Of a stretch of 37,925 nt of DNA, positions 19,812-28,787 are shown piece by piece. The notes below the pieces were generated by a model. The model had not been told where the DNA came from. It ran no database searches and saw nothing but the letters and a program-made list of their open reading frames with translations. Position 1 is the stretch's first letter, and every line of letters starts with the position of its first letter. The DNA is from a bacterium (GTDB lineage Bacteria > Desulfobacterota > S145-22): positions 1 to 37,925 of the forward strand of contig JAOZMY010000014.1 in the NCBI GenBank assembly GCA_029934085.1, written 5' to 3'. Position numbers and translations under genes: made by a program.

Positions 19812-20280
19812 GGAGAGGCTCTACCACTTGCTTTTGGAGAAGGGGAAGACCCTCGCCACGGCTGAATCGTGCTCCGGGGGACTTGTGGCCCACCGGATAA
19901 CCAACGTGCCGGGGGTGTCGGAGGTGTTCCTGATGGGAGTGGTCAGCTACAGCAATGAGGCGAAGGTAAAGGTCCTCGGTGTAAATGTGGAGACACTCGA
20001 GTCGAAGGGTGCAGTTAGCTCCGAAGTGGCTATCCAGATGGCGACGGGAGTTCGAGAACTGGCGGGCAGCGACCTGGGAATCGGGATCACGGGAATCGCC
20101 GGCCCGACGGGGGGATCGGAGGAGAAGCCCGTGGGGACCGTCTATATGGCCGTGTCTTATCCGGACAAGGGGATCGAGGAGGCCCGGCTCTTTCAGTTCG
20201 ATGGTGACCGGGAATCGGTAAAATCCCAGACGTCGGAGGTGGCCCTTCAGTGGCTTTGCCGTGTCTTGGGCGATTCGTAG
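19804..20280 (+). CDS. pncC: Stand-alone CinA C-terminal domain / nicotinamide-nucleotide amidohydrolase
   Basis: TLATAESCSGGLVAHRITNVPGVSEVFLMGVVSYSNEAKVKVLGV; GITGIAGPTGGSEEKPVGTVY. Confidence 0.93.
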   Translation: MVEERLYHLLLEKGKTLATAESCSGGLVAHRITNVPGVSEVFLMGVVSYSNEAKVKVLGVNVETLESKGAVSSEVAIQMATGVRELAGSDLGIGITGIAGPTGGSEEKPVGTVYMAVSYPDKGIEEARLFQFDGDRESVKSQTSEVALQWLCRVLGDS

Positions 20281-20287
20281 TGGTTCG

Positions 20288-21106
20288 ATGACTCGAAGAC
20301 GCTTGACCCTTCACATCGTTCTGTTCTTCTTGACGTTGATTTCCACCTATTTCGTGGCGGGGGTTTGGTACGCCCTGCCCCTGATGGGAATCCTCCTTTG
20401 CCATGAGATGGGACATTTCGTGATGAGCCGATATTACGGGGTGGAGGCGACCTTACCCTTTTTCATCCCCTTCCCCTTTTCACCGTTCGGGACCTTTGGG
20501 GCTATTATCAAGATGCGGGGATGGATCCCCGACCGACGGGCCCTCTTCGATATCGGGGCGGGTGGCCCCATTGCCGGTCTCATTTTGACCTTCCCTGCCA
20601 TCTATTTCGGTTTGAAGATGTCGGCGATCGTCCCCTTGGCCGTCGCCAAGGGTCAAGGATTGATCCTGGGCGACAGTCTCCTCTTCAAGGGACTCGAATA
20701 TTTGGCCCTCGGCCCTCTTCCTGACGGATACGACGTAGTGCTGCATCCGCTGGCCTACGCCGGATGGGTGGGTCTCTTCGTGACGGCACTGAACCTGCTT
20801 CCCATCGGGCAATTGGACGGCGGGCATATCGTCTATGCCCTCTTCGGACCGAAGAGCCTGAAGATTTATCGCATGGGAATTCTCCTCTTCGCCATCTACG
20901 CCTTGCTTTTCAATCCAGGGTGGGTAGTCTTGGTGGTGCTTCTCTTCTTTTTCGGCTTGAAGCACCCGCCGCCCCTGGATGATATTACCCCTCTCGATGC
21001 GAAACGAAGGGTCATCGGGATCATTATGCTTCTCATCTTTTTCAGTTCTTTCATGCCGTCGCCTTTTCCAGAGTTGACGCGGGAATTGGGAGGGCTTGCT
21101 GGTTGA
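20288..21106 (+). CDS. Site-2 protease (M50) family membrane metalloprotease
   Basis: HExxH in LLCHEMGHFVMSRYYGVEA; second motif LLPIGQLDGGHIVYA; several TM helices. Start could also be 20261. Confidence 0.88.
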   Translation: MTRRRLTLHIVLFFLTLISTYFVAGVWYALPLMGILLCHEMGHFVMSRYYGVEATLPFFIPFPFSPFGTFGAIIKMRGWIPDRRALFDIGAGGPIAGLILTFPAIYFGLKMSAIVPLAVAKGQGLILGDSLLFKGLEYLALGPLPDGYDVVLHPLAYAGWVGLFVTALNLLPIGQLDGGHIVYALFGPKSLKIYRMGILLFAIYALLFNPGWVVLVVLLFFFGLKHPPPLDDITPLDAKRRVIGIIMLLIFFSSFMPSPFPELTRELGGLAG

Positions 21107-22446
21107 TGTCTGATACGGGGCAGTTTTATCTGTTGAGCCTTGGGTGTCCCAAGAACCTCATTGATTCCGAGTGGCTCAGTGGACGGTTGATGAGAATGGG
21201 GTGGAAACCCGTGACGGAGCCAGCTGAGGCCGATGTCATCATTGTTAATACCTGCTCCTTTATTGAACCTGCCGTGCGTGAATCCATCGACACGATTCTT
21301 ACCCTGCATCGGGTGGCGCCAAATGCTCGGTTGGTGGTGACGGGATGTTTCCCGCTGCGTTATGGAAGGACCCTGAAAAAGCTCCTTCCTGAGGTCTCGA
21401 CCTTTTTCACCTCCCGGCGGATGGAGAGGGTGGATGAAGCCACCCTTCGCAAAATCCTCGTTGGCACCTCGTGGGTGAGCCACACGCCGAGGCTGGGAGG
21501 GGTCTTGGAGGAGATCGACCGCGTGCCCTCCACCCCTTTTTATACCGCCTACGTGAAGATCGCGGATGGATGCAATCGACGGTGTGCCTTCTGTACCCTG
21601 CCCGCTATCCGGGGGCGGTATCGATCCCGCCCTGTTGAAGAGATCGTCCGTGAGGTGGAGATGCTGGTGAGCGGGGGGGTGAAAGAGATCATTCTCGTGG
21701 CCCAGGATACGGTGGCGTACGGGCGAGATATAGGAATGGATATGGGGCTCGCCCACCTGTTGGAGAAGGTGGCGGGGGTGTCGGGCGTGGCATGGGTGAA
21801 GCTTCTCTACCTCTATCCGGACGTGCGGCGTGTTACCCGTCCTCTCATCGAGGTTATGAGGGATCATCCTGCCGTCTGTCCCGTGGTGGACGTCCCCGTG
21901 CAACACGCCGCGCCGGAGGTGCTTAAACGGATGCGGCGCCCCGGCCCTGATGCCATCCGGCGCGTGTTGGATCGACTCCGATCCGTGCCGCAGATTCGGT
22001 TGCGAACCACGGTCATGGTCGGTTTCCCCGGAGAGACGGAGGAGGATTTCGACAAGCTGTGTGCTTTCGTAGAGGAACAGCGTTTTTATAGCCTCGGTGT
22101 GTTTACCTACTCCGACGAGGAAGGAACCCGCGCATTTGGGTATTCCGACAAGGTTCCCGAAGAGGAGAAGGAGCGTCGTGCTGAAGAGTTGATGGTGCGT
22201 CAGCGGAAGATTGCCGTTAGGCAGAATCGGGAGATGGTGGGAAGCATCCTTCCCGTCCTGGTGGAGGGACCTCACGAGGAGACAGACCTTCTACTGCGGG
22301 GGCGAACGGCCTTTCAATTCCCCGAGATCGATGGTTGCGTCATCATCAACCAGGGAACGGCTGAGATCGGTGAGATCGTGCCGGTTCGAATCACCGAAGC
22401 GGGACCGTACGATCTCGTTGGGGAGATAGGCTCCTGGACGTTTTGA
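21106..22446 (+). CDS. rimO: Ribosomal protein S12 methylthiotransferase RimO
   Basis: YLLSLGCPKNLIDSEWLSG; radical SAM CxxxCxxC in ADGCNRRCAFCTLPAIRGRYRSRP; C-terminal TRAM-like domain. Confidence 0.93.
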   Translation: MSDTGQFYLLSLGCPKNLIDSEWLSGRLMRMGWKPVTEPAEADVIIVNTCSFIEPAVRESIDTILTLHRVAPNARLVVTGCFPLRYGRTLKKLLPEVSTFFTSRRMERVDEATLRKILVGTSWVSHTPRLGGVLEEIDRVPSTPFYTAYVKIADGCNRRCAFCTLPAIRGRYRSRPVEEIVREVEMLVSGGVKEIILVAQDTVAYGRDIGMDMGLAHLLEKVAGVSGVAWVKLLYLYPDVRRVTRPLIEVMRDHPAVCPVVDVPVQHAAPEVLKRMRRPGPDAIRRVLDRLRSVPQIRLRTTVMVGFPGETEEDFDKLCAFVEEQRFYSLGVFTYSDEEGTRAFGYSDKVPEEEKERRAEELMVRQRKIAVRQNREMVGSILPVLVEGPHEETDLLLRGRTAFQFPEIDGCVIINQGTAEIGEIVPVRITEAGPYDLVGEIGSWTF

Positions 22447-22522
22447 CGGCCCCAAATGGTTTTTCGATTCCGTTGCATGCGTTTGGACTTCGTGGTAGTT
22501 TTTTGAAAAAAGAGAGGAGGGA

Positions 22523-23479
22523 ATGGTGATGGGAGAGATAAATCTTCAACCGGTGGAACGATGTGAAGTCATTGTCCTGGTGGACAACTATATTGATTTA
22601 CTTTTACCTCCAAAGGATGGAGTTGTTCGGCCTCCATTGGCGACGGGTGATGTCATTCCTGAGGATACAATCCTTGCGGAGCATGGGCTTTCCATCTTGC
22701 TTCGCTTGACGTATGGGGGGGAGACGCATTCCGTGCTGATGGATGCAGGCTACACCGACAAAGTCCTTCCGCACAACCTCAATTTTCTTGGGTTGAGCCT
22801 TTCTGACGTGGAGCTGGTGGTGATGAGCCATGGGCATATGGATCATTATGGGGGACTGGTTTGGGCAGTGGGACAAATTTCCAAGAAACCCGTGCCCATC
22901 GTGATTCATCCGGATGCCTTTGCCACGCCCCGCTTTTTCAAACTTCCGGATGGGCGGGATCTAAAATTCCCTGTGATGAATCGGGCATCTGTGGAGAATG
23001 CGGGTGGGAAATTTCAAGAGATCGCAGAGCCAAGCCTGCATATGGAAGATCATCTTTTGGTCACCGGAGCGGTGGAGCGCGTGACTCCCTTCGAGAAGGG
23101 AATGCCCAATGCCTATGTGAAGCGGGGGGACGAGTTGGTCCACGATGATATCTTTGACGACCAGGGGTGCGCCATCAATATTCGGGATGAGGGAATCGTG
23201 GTGATTTCCGGTTGTGCCCACGCGGGGATCATCAACACGATCAAGTATGCCCAGAAGCTGACAGGGGTCGACAGGGTGCTTGGCGTTATCGGGGGTTTTC
23301 ATTTAAGTGGTCCCATTTTCGAGCCCATTATTCCCGACACCATCGAAGCCATGAAGGAGATCAATCCGAAGCGCCTGGTTCCCATGCATTGCACGGGATG
23401 GACAGCCATCAAAGCCTTTGAGGCAGCTATGCCCGAGGCCTTTGCTCTCAACGCCTCCGGTACCACGTATCAGTTCTGA
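22523..23479 (+). CDS. MBL-fold metallo-hydrolase (dihydropteroate-synthase-related subgroup)
   Basis: ILAEHGLSILLRL; VMSHGHMDHYGGL; SGCAHAGIINTIKYA; GGFHLSGP; PMHCTGW. Confidence 0.87.
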   Translation: MVMGEINLQPVERCEVIVLVDNYIDLLLPPKDGVVRPPLATGDVIPEDTILAEHGLSILLRLTYGGETHSVLMDAGYTDKVLPHNLNFLGLSLSDVELVVMSHGHMDHYGGLVWAVGQISKKPVPIVIHPDAFATPRFFKLPDGRDLKFPVMNRASVENAGGKFQEIAEPSLHMEDHLLVTGAVERVTPFEKGMPNAYVKRGDELVHDDIFDDQGCAINIRDEGIVVISGCAHAGIINTIKYAQKLTGVDRVLGVIGGFHLSGPIFEPIIPDTIEAMKEINPKRLVPMHCTGWTAIKAFEAAMPEAFALNASGTTYQF

Positions 23480-23484
23480 TCCAG

Positions 23485-24633
23485 ATGCCGAAAGCCGCCA
23501 TTCTGACGATAGGAACGGAGCTGCTTCTGGGAAAGATTGTCGATACCAACGGCGCTTACCTGGGAGAGGTGCTTTCTTTTGCGGGGTTCGACGTAGCCAT
23601 TCGACTCTCAATAGGAGATCACCGTGGAGAGATCCGGCGGTGGATTCAGGATCTCTTGGATGAGGTGGATCTCATCGTCACAACGGGGGGGCTTGGTCCC
23701 ACAAAGGACGATCTTACACGTCAAGAGGTGGCGGAAGCCCTGGGTGTCCCACTCGTTTTTCATGAAGAGTTGCTGAGGGAGATTGAGGCGATTTTTGCTT
23801 CCAGAGGGTTCCACATGACAGAGAACAACCGGCGACAGGCCTATCTTCCCGAGGGGGCCCAAGCCATCTCGAATCCCGTAGGAACAGCGCCCGCTTTTTT
23901 CTGCAAAACGGACACGGGTCGGATGATTATCTGCCTCCCTGGGGTTCCTCGGGAGCTGAAGTATCTTACGGAGAAAAAGGTCCTCTCCATGCTCCGGGAA
24001 GAGTTCCACCTGGGTGGAAGGGTGAAACGAACGCGTGTTCTGAAGATATGTGGGCTTGGGGAGAGTGGTGTGGATCAGCAGATCGGGGATTTGATGAAGA
24101 CAGAAGGAAACCCCTTCGTCGGAGTTCTTGCCTCTCCGGGGATGATTCGTGTCCTCATCACGGCGGAGGGAGAAGGGGAAACGGAGGTTAGGGAAAAGAT
24201 CGCTGGGGTGGAGAAGGAGATCCGTAGAAGGCTTGGGAAACTTATTTTTGGCGTCGATGATCAGACGTTGGAGGGTGTCGTCGCAGAGAGACTTTCTAAC
24301 ATGAAAGCGGGGCTTTTGATCAAGGATGGAGCGACCGGAGGTGAATTGGCTCGTAGGCTTCTAAAGGAGGCTCGAGGTAGCTATCGATTGGAAGGAGCCA
24401 TCGATTTCAGCGGAAAGGGCCGGATAGATGAGAAGGAAACCGAGTCGATCTATTTGGAAGTTGTGGAGATGCCGGAAAAAACGGAGGAGGGGTTGGGTGT
24501 TTTTGAAATTACCTTGAAGAGGGATGGAGAGGAGAAACGATCGAAGCTTCGCCTTGGAGGCCCCAGAGAGATGGTAGAAACGAGGCTTGCGATCATTGCC
24601 ATTGACCAGTTGCGTAAGTGGTTGGAGGGTTAA
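23485..24633 (+). CDS. cinA: CinA-like protein: intact MoaB/MogA-like N-terminal domain, apparently degenerate C-terminal domain
   Basis: AILTIGTELLLGKIVDTNGAYLGEVL; IVTTGGLGPTKDDLTRQEVAEALG; ICLPGVPRELKYL; C-terminal LLIKDGATGGELARRL sits where AESCTGG is expected. Confidence 0.88.
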   Translation: MPKAAILTIGTELLLGKIVDTNGAYLGEVLSFAGFDVAIRLSIGDHRGEIRRWIQDLLDEVDLIVTTGGLGPTKDDLTRQEVAEALGVPLVFHEELLREIEAIFASRGFHMTENNRRQAYLPEGAQAISNPVGTAPAFFCKTDTGRMIICLPGVPRELKYLTEKKVLSMLREEFHLGGRVKRTRVLKICGLGESGVDQQIGDLMKTEGNPFVGVLASPGMIRVLITAEGEGETEVREKIAGVEKEIRRRLGKLIFGVDDQTLEGVVAERLSNMKAGLLIKDGATGGELARRLLKEARGSYRLEGAIDFSGKGRIDEKETESIYLEVVEMPEKTEEGLGVFEITLKRDGEEKRSKLRLGGPREMVETRLAIIAIDQLRKWLEG

Positions 24634-24652
24634 ATAAAAAGGGGGTGGAAAA

Positions 24653-25036
24653 ATGATTCAAAGGGCAGTTAAAACGGACAAGGCCCCAGAGGCCATAGGG
24701 CCTTATTCCCAGGCGATTGTCGCGGGAGACTGGGTGTTTGCGGCAGGTCAGATCCCACTCAACCCGGAAACGGGAGAGATTGTGGCGGGACCGATTGAAC
24801 GCCAGACCGAACGAGTCTTAAAGAACTTAGAAGCCGTTTTGGAGGCGGCCGGGAGTGACCTGGGGCATGTTGTCAAGACCACGGTCTATCTGAGCTCGAT
24901 GGATGATTTCGCCGTGTTCAACGAGACCTATGCGTCTTTCTTTCAAGAACCCTATCCGGCGAGGGCCACGGTGGAGGTGGCCAATCTTCCAAAAGGAGTG
25001 CTGCTTGAGATCGAGGCGATTGCGGTTCTGAAGTGA
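24653..25036 (+). CDS. ridA: RidA family protein (reactive intermediate/imine deaminase)
   Basis: KAPEAIGPYSQAIVAGDWVFAAGQIPLNPETGEIV; YPARATVEVANLPKGVLLEIEAIA. Confidence 0.94.
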   Translation: MIQRAVKTDKAPEAIGPYSQAIVAGDWVFAAGQIPLNPETGEIVAGPIERQTERVLKNLEAVLEAAGSDLGHVVKTTVYLSSMDDFAVFNETYASFFQEPYPARATVEVANLPKGVLLEIEAIAVLK

Positions 25037-25063
25037 GGGAGTGAAAAGTCAGCGGTAGAGGTA

Positions 25064-25732
25064 TTAAAAAGGAAATTTGCCACAGGTATTGTTGAGAACT
25101 CTCAGGGACTTTCCGTCTTCGAAAAACTCAATAACGTTCAGGGCACCGAAGTCCTGACGGAAATTAAACACATTGTGGAGGTCCAAACCCAGGACCCAGC
25201 AGATGATGAGGCTGTTGATGCCCCCGTGGGCGACCACGGCAAATTCTTCTTCGGCGTGGCGTTCCACCAACTGTGTGATGATCGTGACAGCGCGTTCCTG
25301 GGCCTCGATAAGGTTTTCTCCCCCTGGTATACGGTAGGTAACGTAATCTTCGAACTTTTTCCGGGCTTCGTCCGGATATTTCTCCCAGACCTCCTTTAAG
25401 GTCAGACCTTCCCAGATTCCCTGTTTGACCTCACGAAGGTTGGGAAATTCGTCTCTCTGAACGTCCGGGAAATAGTGGGCGATGAGTTCTGCCCCCTTTC
25501 GCGCGCGCTTCAGGTCACTGGAATAGATCCCCCTTAAAGGACGGCTTTTTAGACATTCAGCAACCCGTTTCAGTTGGGCTTCCCCTTCAGAGGTGACGTC
25601 CACGTCCAGGTGCCCGTTGTAACGGAAGGCGTCTCCCTGGGTGTTGACCGTTTCTCCGTGTCGGATGAGATAGAGGCGGGTAATCGCGTAGAACTTTGTG
25701 GGATCCCATAGGGTATCAATACGTTTTGTCAT
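25064..25732 (-). CDS. Histidine phosphatase family protein (phosphoglycerate mutase-like)
   Basis: RLYLIRHGETVNTQ; IYSSDLKRARKGAELIA; VVAHGGINSLIICWVLG. Confidence 0.92.
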   Translation of the reverse strand: MTKRIDTLWDPTKFYAITRLYLIRHGETVNTQGDAFRYNGHLDVDVTSEGEAQLKRVAECLKSRPLRGIYSSDLKRARKGAELIAHYFPDVQRDEFPNLREVKQGIWEGLTLKEVWEKYPDEARKKFEDYVTYRIPGGENLIEAQERAVTIITQLVERHAEEEFAVVAHGGINSLIICWVLGLDLHNVFNFRQDFGALNVIEFFEDGKSLRVLNNTCGKFPF

Positions 25733-25745
25733 CTTGTTCTCAGAT

Positions 25746-25783
25746 GGAAAAGGGAGAAGGGGATATCCCCTTCTCCCTTTTCC
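25746..25783 (-). terminator. Perfect 38-nt palindrome; probable terminator after the NfnB-like CDS
   Basis: GGAAAAGGGAGAAGGGGAT/ATCCCCTTCTCCCTTTTCC, no mismatch; stem ends in an A/T run; lies 17 nt after the stop of 25801-27204. Confidence 0.75.
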
Positions 25784-25800
25784 GTAACTTAAAGGGGGTT

Positions 25801-27204
25801 TTAGGCATTTCCCATAATGTATTCGTGAATGGCGTTGGCGGCCTTGCGACCGGCGCCCATGGCGAGGATAACGGTAGCGGAGCCCGTGACGATATCACCG
25901 CCGGCGTAAACCCCTTCCTTGGAAGTAGCCCCTGTCTCGGGGTCGGCCTCGATGTATCCCCATTTGTTGAGTTTGAGATCCGGAGTTGTGCTGGGGATGA
26001 GGGGATTGGCCCGGGTGCCCAGGGCTACGATGACCGTGTCGCATTCCATGGTGAAGTTTGAGCCCTCGATAGGAATGGGGCGCCGACGTCCTGATTCATC
26101 CGGTTCACCTAATTCCATCCGAATGCATTCCATACCCGTAACCCAGCCTTCCTCGTTGCCGATGAAACGGACGGGATTGGTCAGGAGTTCAAACTGAACC
26201 CCTTCTTCCTCAGCGTGGTGAATCTCCTCCGCTCGGGCGGGCATCTCTGCACGGGAACGACGATAGACGATCTTGACGGTATCCGCTCCAAGACGCAGGG
26301 CGGTTCGGGCGGCGTCCATGGCCACGTTCCCGGCCCCGATCACAGCAACATTCTTTCCTAAGGCGATGGGGGTATCGTATTCAGGGAATTTGTAGGCCTT
26401 CATGAGGTTGGATCGGGTGAGATATTCATTAGCAGAATAGACCCCACAGAGATTTTCACCGGGGAGGTTGAGGAAGAGTGGGAGGCCGGCCCCAACGCCG
26501 AGAAATACGGCGTCGTGATCTTCGAGGAGTTCGTCAATCGTGGTGGTTTTTCCAACGACCACGTCTGTCTCGATCTTAACCCCCATCTTCTGGAGGTAGT
26601 CGACTTCCGCGGCCACGATGGCTTTGGGAAGACGGAACTCGGGGATACCATAGATGAGAACACCCCCGGGGGTGTGAAGGGCCTCATAGATGATGACTTC
26701 GTGGCCCTTTTTGATAAGGTCACCGGCCAAGGTCAGGCTGGCGGGACCGGAGCCGACCACCGCCACGCGCTTCCCGGTGGGTGCTTCCACTTCGGGAATG
26801 GTGACAAGGTTGTTATTCCGCTCGTAGTCGGCGGCGAATCGCTCAAGACGCCCAATAGCCACGGGCTCTCCTTTCTTCCCGAGGATACAGGTTTGTTCGC
26901 ACTGGCTTTCCTGTGGACAAACCCTTCCACAAACGGCGGGTAGGCTGTTTTTATTTTTCAACTGTCTCGCGGCGGCAGCGAAGTCACCCTCAACGATAAA
27001 TTTTATGAATTGCGGGATTTCGACTTCAACGGGGCATCCCTCGACACACTTGGGTTTTTTGCACTGCAGACACCTCTGGGCTTCCAGTTGGGCCAGTTTT
27101 TCATCGTAACCGTAGGGGACCTCGTCGAAATTGTGCGCGCGGACCTTCGGATCCTGTTCCGGCATTGCCTGACGAGGGATCTTTTTCTTTCCTTTTTCAG
27201 CCAT
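25801..27204 (-). CDS. NADPH-dependent glutamate synthase small-subunit-like flavoprotein (NfnB/SudA-like)
   Basis: CLQCKKPKCVEGCPVEVEIPQFI; CGRVCPQESQCEQTCILG; VAVVGSGPASLTLAGDL; VAVIGAGNVAMDAARTALRLG; paired with an NfnA-like gene. Confidence 0.92.
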   Translation of the reverse strand: MAEKGKKKIPRQAMPEQDPKVRAHNFDEVPYGYDEKLAQLEAQRCLQCKKPKCVEGCPVEVEIPQFIKFIVEGDFAAAARQLKNKNSLPAVCGRVCPQESQCEQTCILGKKGEPVAIGRLERFAADYERNNNLVTIPEVEAPTGKRVAVVGSGPASLTLAGDLIKKGHEVIIYEALHTPGGVLIYGIPEFRLPKAIVAAEVDYLQKMGVKIETDVVVGKTTTIDELLEDHDAVFLGVGAGLPLFLNLPGENLCGVYSANEYLTRSNLMKAYKFPEYDTPIALGKNVAVIGAGNVAMDAARTALRLGADTVKIVYRRSRAEMPARAEEIHHAEEEGVQFELLTNPVRFIGNEEGWVTGMECIRMELGEPDESGRRRPIPIEGSNFTMECDTVIVALGTRANPLIPSTTPDLKLNKWGYIEADPETGATSKEGVYAGGDIVTGSATVILAMGAGRKAANAIHEYIMGNA

Positions 27205-27227
27205 TTTTGTCCTGCCTCCTTTTCGTT

Positions 27228-28064
27228 CTATGCGTGCTTTTGCTTGAAAAGCTCATAAGATTTTTTCTCTTCTTCCACGTACATTCGAAGCCGCAGTGTC
27301 AGCTCGTCGAAGTCGACCTGATGGCCATCGAATTCCGGACCATCCACACAGACGAACCTGGTTTTTCCGCCTACGGTGACACGGCAGGCGCCACACATGC
27401 CCGTGGCATCGACCATGATGGGGTTGAGGCTAACGGTCGTGGGGACATTGAAGGGCTCTGTGGTCTTGCATACGAAACGCATCATGGGAACAGGTCCAAT
27501 GCCTACGACCATTTTGACGTCGTTTCTTTCTTCGAGGATCTGTTTCAGGACATCTGTCACGAATCCGTGATGACCGTAACTCCCGTCATCCGTTGTAATC
27601 CTCAGGTCGTCCGTGACTTCCCTCATCTCATCTTCAAGGATCAAGAGGTCTTTCGTGCGTGCGCCGATGATTCCGATAACCTCATTGCCGGCCTCTTTGT
27701 ATCCACGAGTGATGGGATAAAGCACGGCCACGCCTGTGCCGCCCCCCACGCAGATGACAGGGCCGTCGTATTTCTCGATATGTGTGGGCATGCCCAAGGG
27801 GCCGATAACATCGATTAGGGCATCCCCGGGTTCTAAGGTGGCGAGATGCGCGGTAGTTTTACCAACGACTTGAAAGATGATCGTAAGAGTCCCCTTATCG
27901 ACGTTCTTTTTGGCCATTGTAAGCGGTATTCTCTCTCCCTTTTCATCGATCCTAAGCACGATGAATTGGCCAGGTTTTGCCTTCCTGGCGACACGGGCGG
28001 CTTCCACTTCCAACTGGCAGACTGTCCCTTCAGCCATAACCTTTTTGTCAACGATTTTGTACAA
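27228..28064 (-). CDS. Sulfide/dihydroorotate dehydrogenase-like FAD/NAD-binding protein (NfnA/SudB-like)
   Basis: YKIVDKKVMAEGTVCQLEVEAARVARKAKPGQFIVLR; VCVGGGTGVAVLYPI; C-terminal cysteines ATGMCGACRVTVGGKTRFVCVDGPEFDGHQVDFDEL. Confidence 0.92.
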   Translation of the reverse strand: MYKIVDKKVMAEGTVCQLEVEAARVARKAKPGQFIVLRIDEKGERIPLTMAKKNVDKGTLTIIFQVVGKTTAHLATLEPGDALIDVIGPLGMPTHIEKYDGPVICVGGGTGVAVLYPITRGYKEAGNEVIGIIGARTKDLLILEDEMREVTDDLRITTDDGSYGHHGFVTDVLKQILEERNDVKMVVGIGPVPMMRFVCKTTEPFNVPTTVSLNPIMVDATGMCGACRVTVGGKTRFVCVDGPEFDGHQVDFDELTLRLRMYVEEEKKSYELFKQKHA

Positions 28065-28105
28065 AGTTCAATCCTCCTCTATGTTGTTGAGAAATAATTA
28101 ATTAA

Positions 28106-28131
28106 AAATCTGCCTGGGTGAGGGCAGATTT
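28106..28131 (-). terminator. Intrinsic terminator after the RsbRD_N-like CDS
   Basis: Minus strand: AAATCTGCC-ctcaccca-GGCAGATTT followed by TTAATTAATT; 9-bp stem and T-rich tract. Confidence 0.75.
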
Positions 28132-28147
28132 GACCTTTACAGTCCCT

Positions 28148-28618
28148 TTAGTATCTTGTGTAAGTACAGGCCTTGATATCGTCTTTTCTGGATTCCTCTT
28201 CGTATCCAAAGACCGTGAAGTAGAGTGCACGGTCAAAAAACTGTGTGAGACGTTGGCTTAAATCAAAGACCATGGAAAGATCGAGGGCGTCTTTGAAAGA
28301 TTTTTCACTCAAGATCTTGTCCCATATCTCTTTTTTCAGGAGTAGCAGGGAATAAACGACTTCCTGAAGTGCAAAGCCTTCTTTGAAACGCTTTCTTCCT
28401 AATTCTGTATAGTCCCATTTGATGTCTTCCTTTGTTGCTTCGTGGCTGATCCAATGGCCAAGCTGCGCGTAAAAATTGAGGGCCCGTTTGTAGAGGATGT
28501 TCTCTGGAAATTCACGATACGTTGGCGTGTAAGGGTTCTTTTTTACTGAGTCGAGCCATTTTTTCGTGAGTTCGTCCGCATTCTCTTCGATGAGTTGGAC
28601 CAGCTCGTTGGTGAACAT
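28148..28618 (-). CDS. RsbRD_N-domain-like protein (156 aa)
   Basis: All-helical, globin-fold-like sequence (ADELTKKWLDSVKKNPYTPTYREFPENILYKRALNFYAQLGHWI...RFKEGFALQEVVYSLLLLKKEIWDKI) resembling RsbRD N-terminal domains; recognised by eye only. Confidence 0.6.
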   Translation of the reverse strand: MFTNELVQLIEENADELTKKWLDSVKKNPYTPTYREFPENILYKRALNFYAQLGHWISHEATKEDIKWDYTELGRKRFKEGFALQEVVYSLLLLKKEIWDKILSEKSFKDALDLSMVFDLSQRLTQFFDRALYFTVFGYEEESRKDDIKACTYTRY

Positions 28619-28787
28619 CTCTGCCTCCTTGTTAGATCAGTTTGAACCGTGGTTTTCCTATCATATCTTTATGGGGCTGTCAATTCATGCGGGAGGGATT
28701 AGACGGATCGTTTGAAAGGCATAGATAAAAGCTTCCTCGGGGATTGTTAAAGGAAACGAAAAGGTCTGGACTCGATCGTTTCACGAT

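Noticed and set aside
20896-22275. 459-aa minus-strand ORF
   Set aside because: Antisense to rimO and the M50 protease, His/Gly/Arg-rich shadow composition with no domain motifs.
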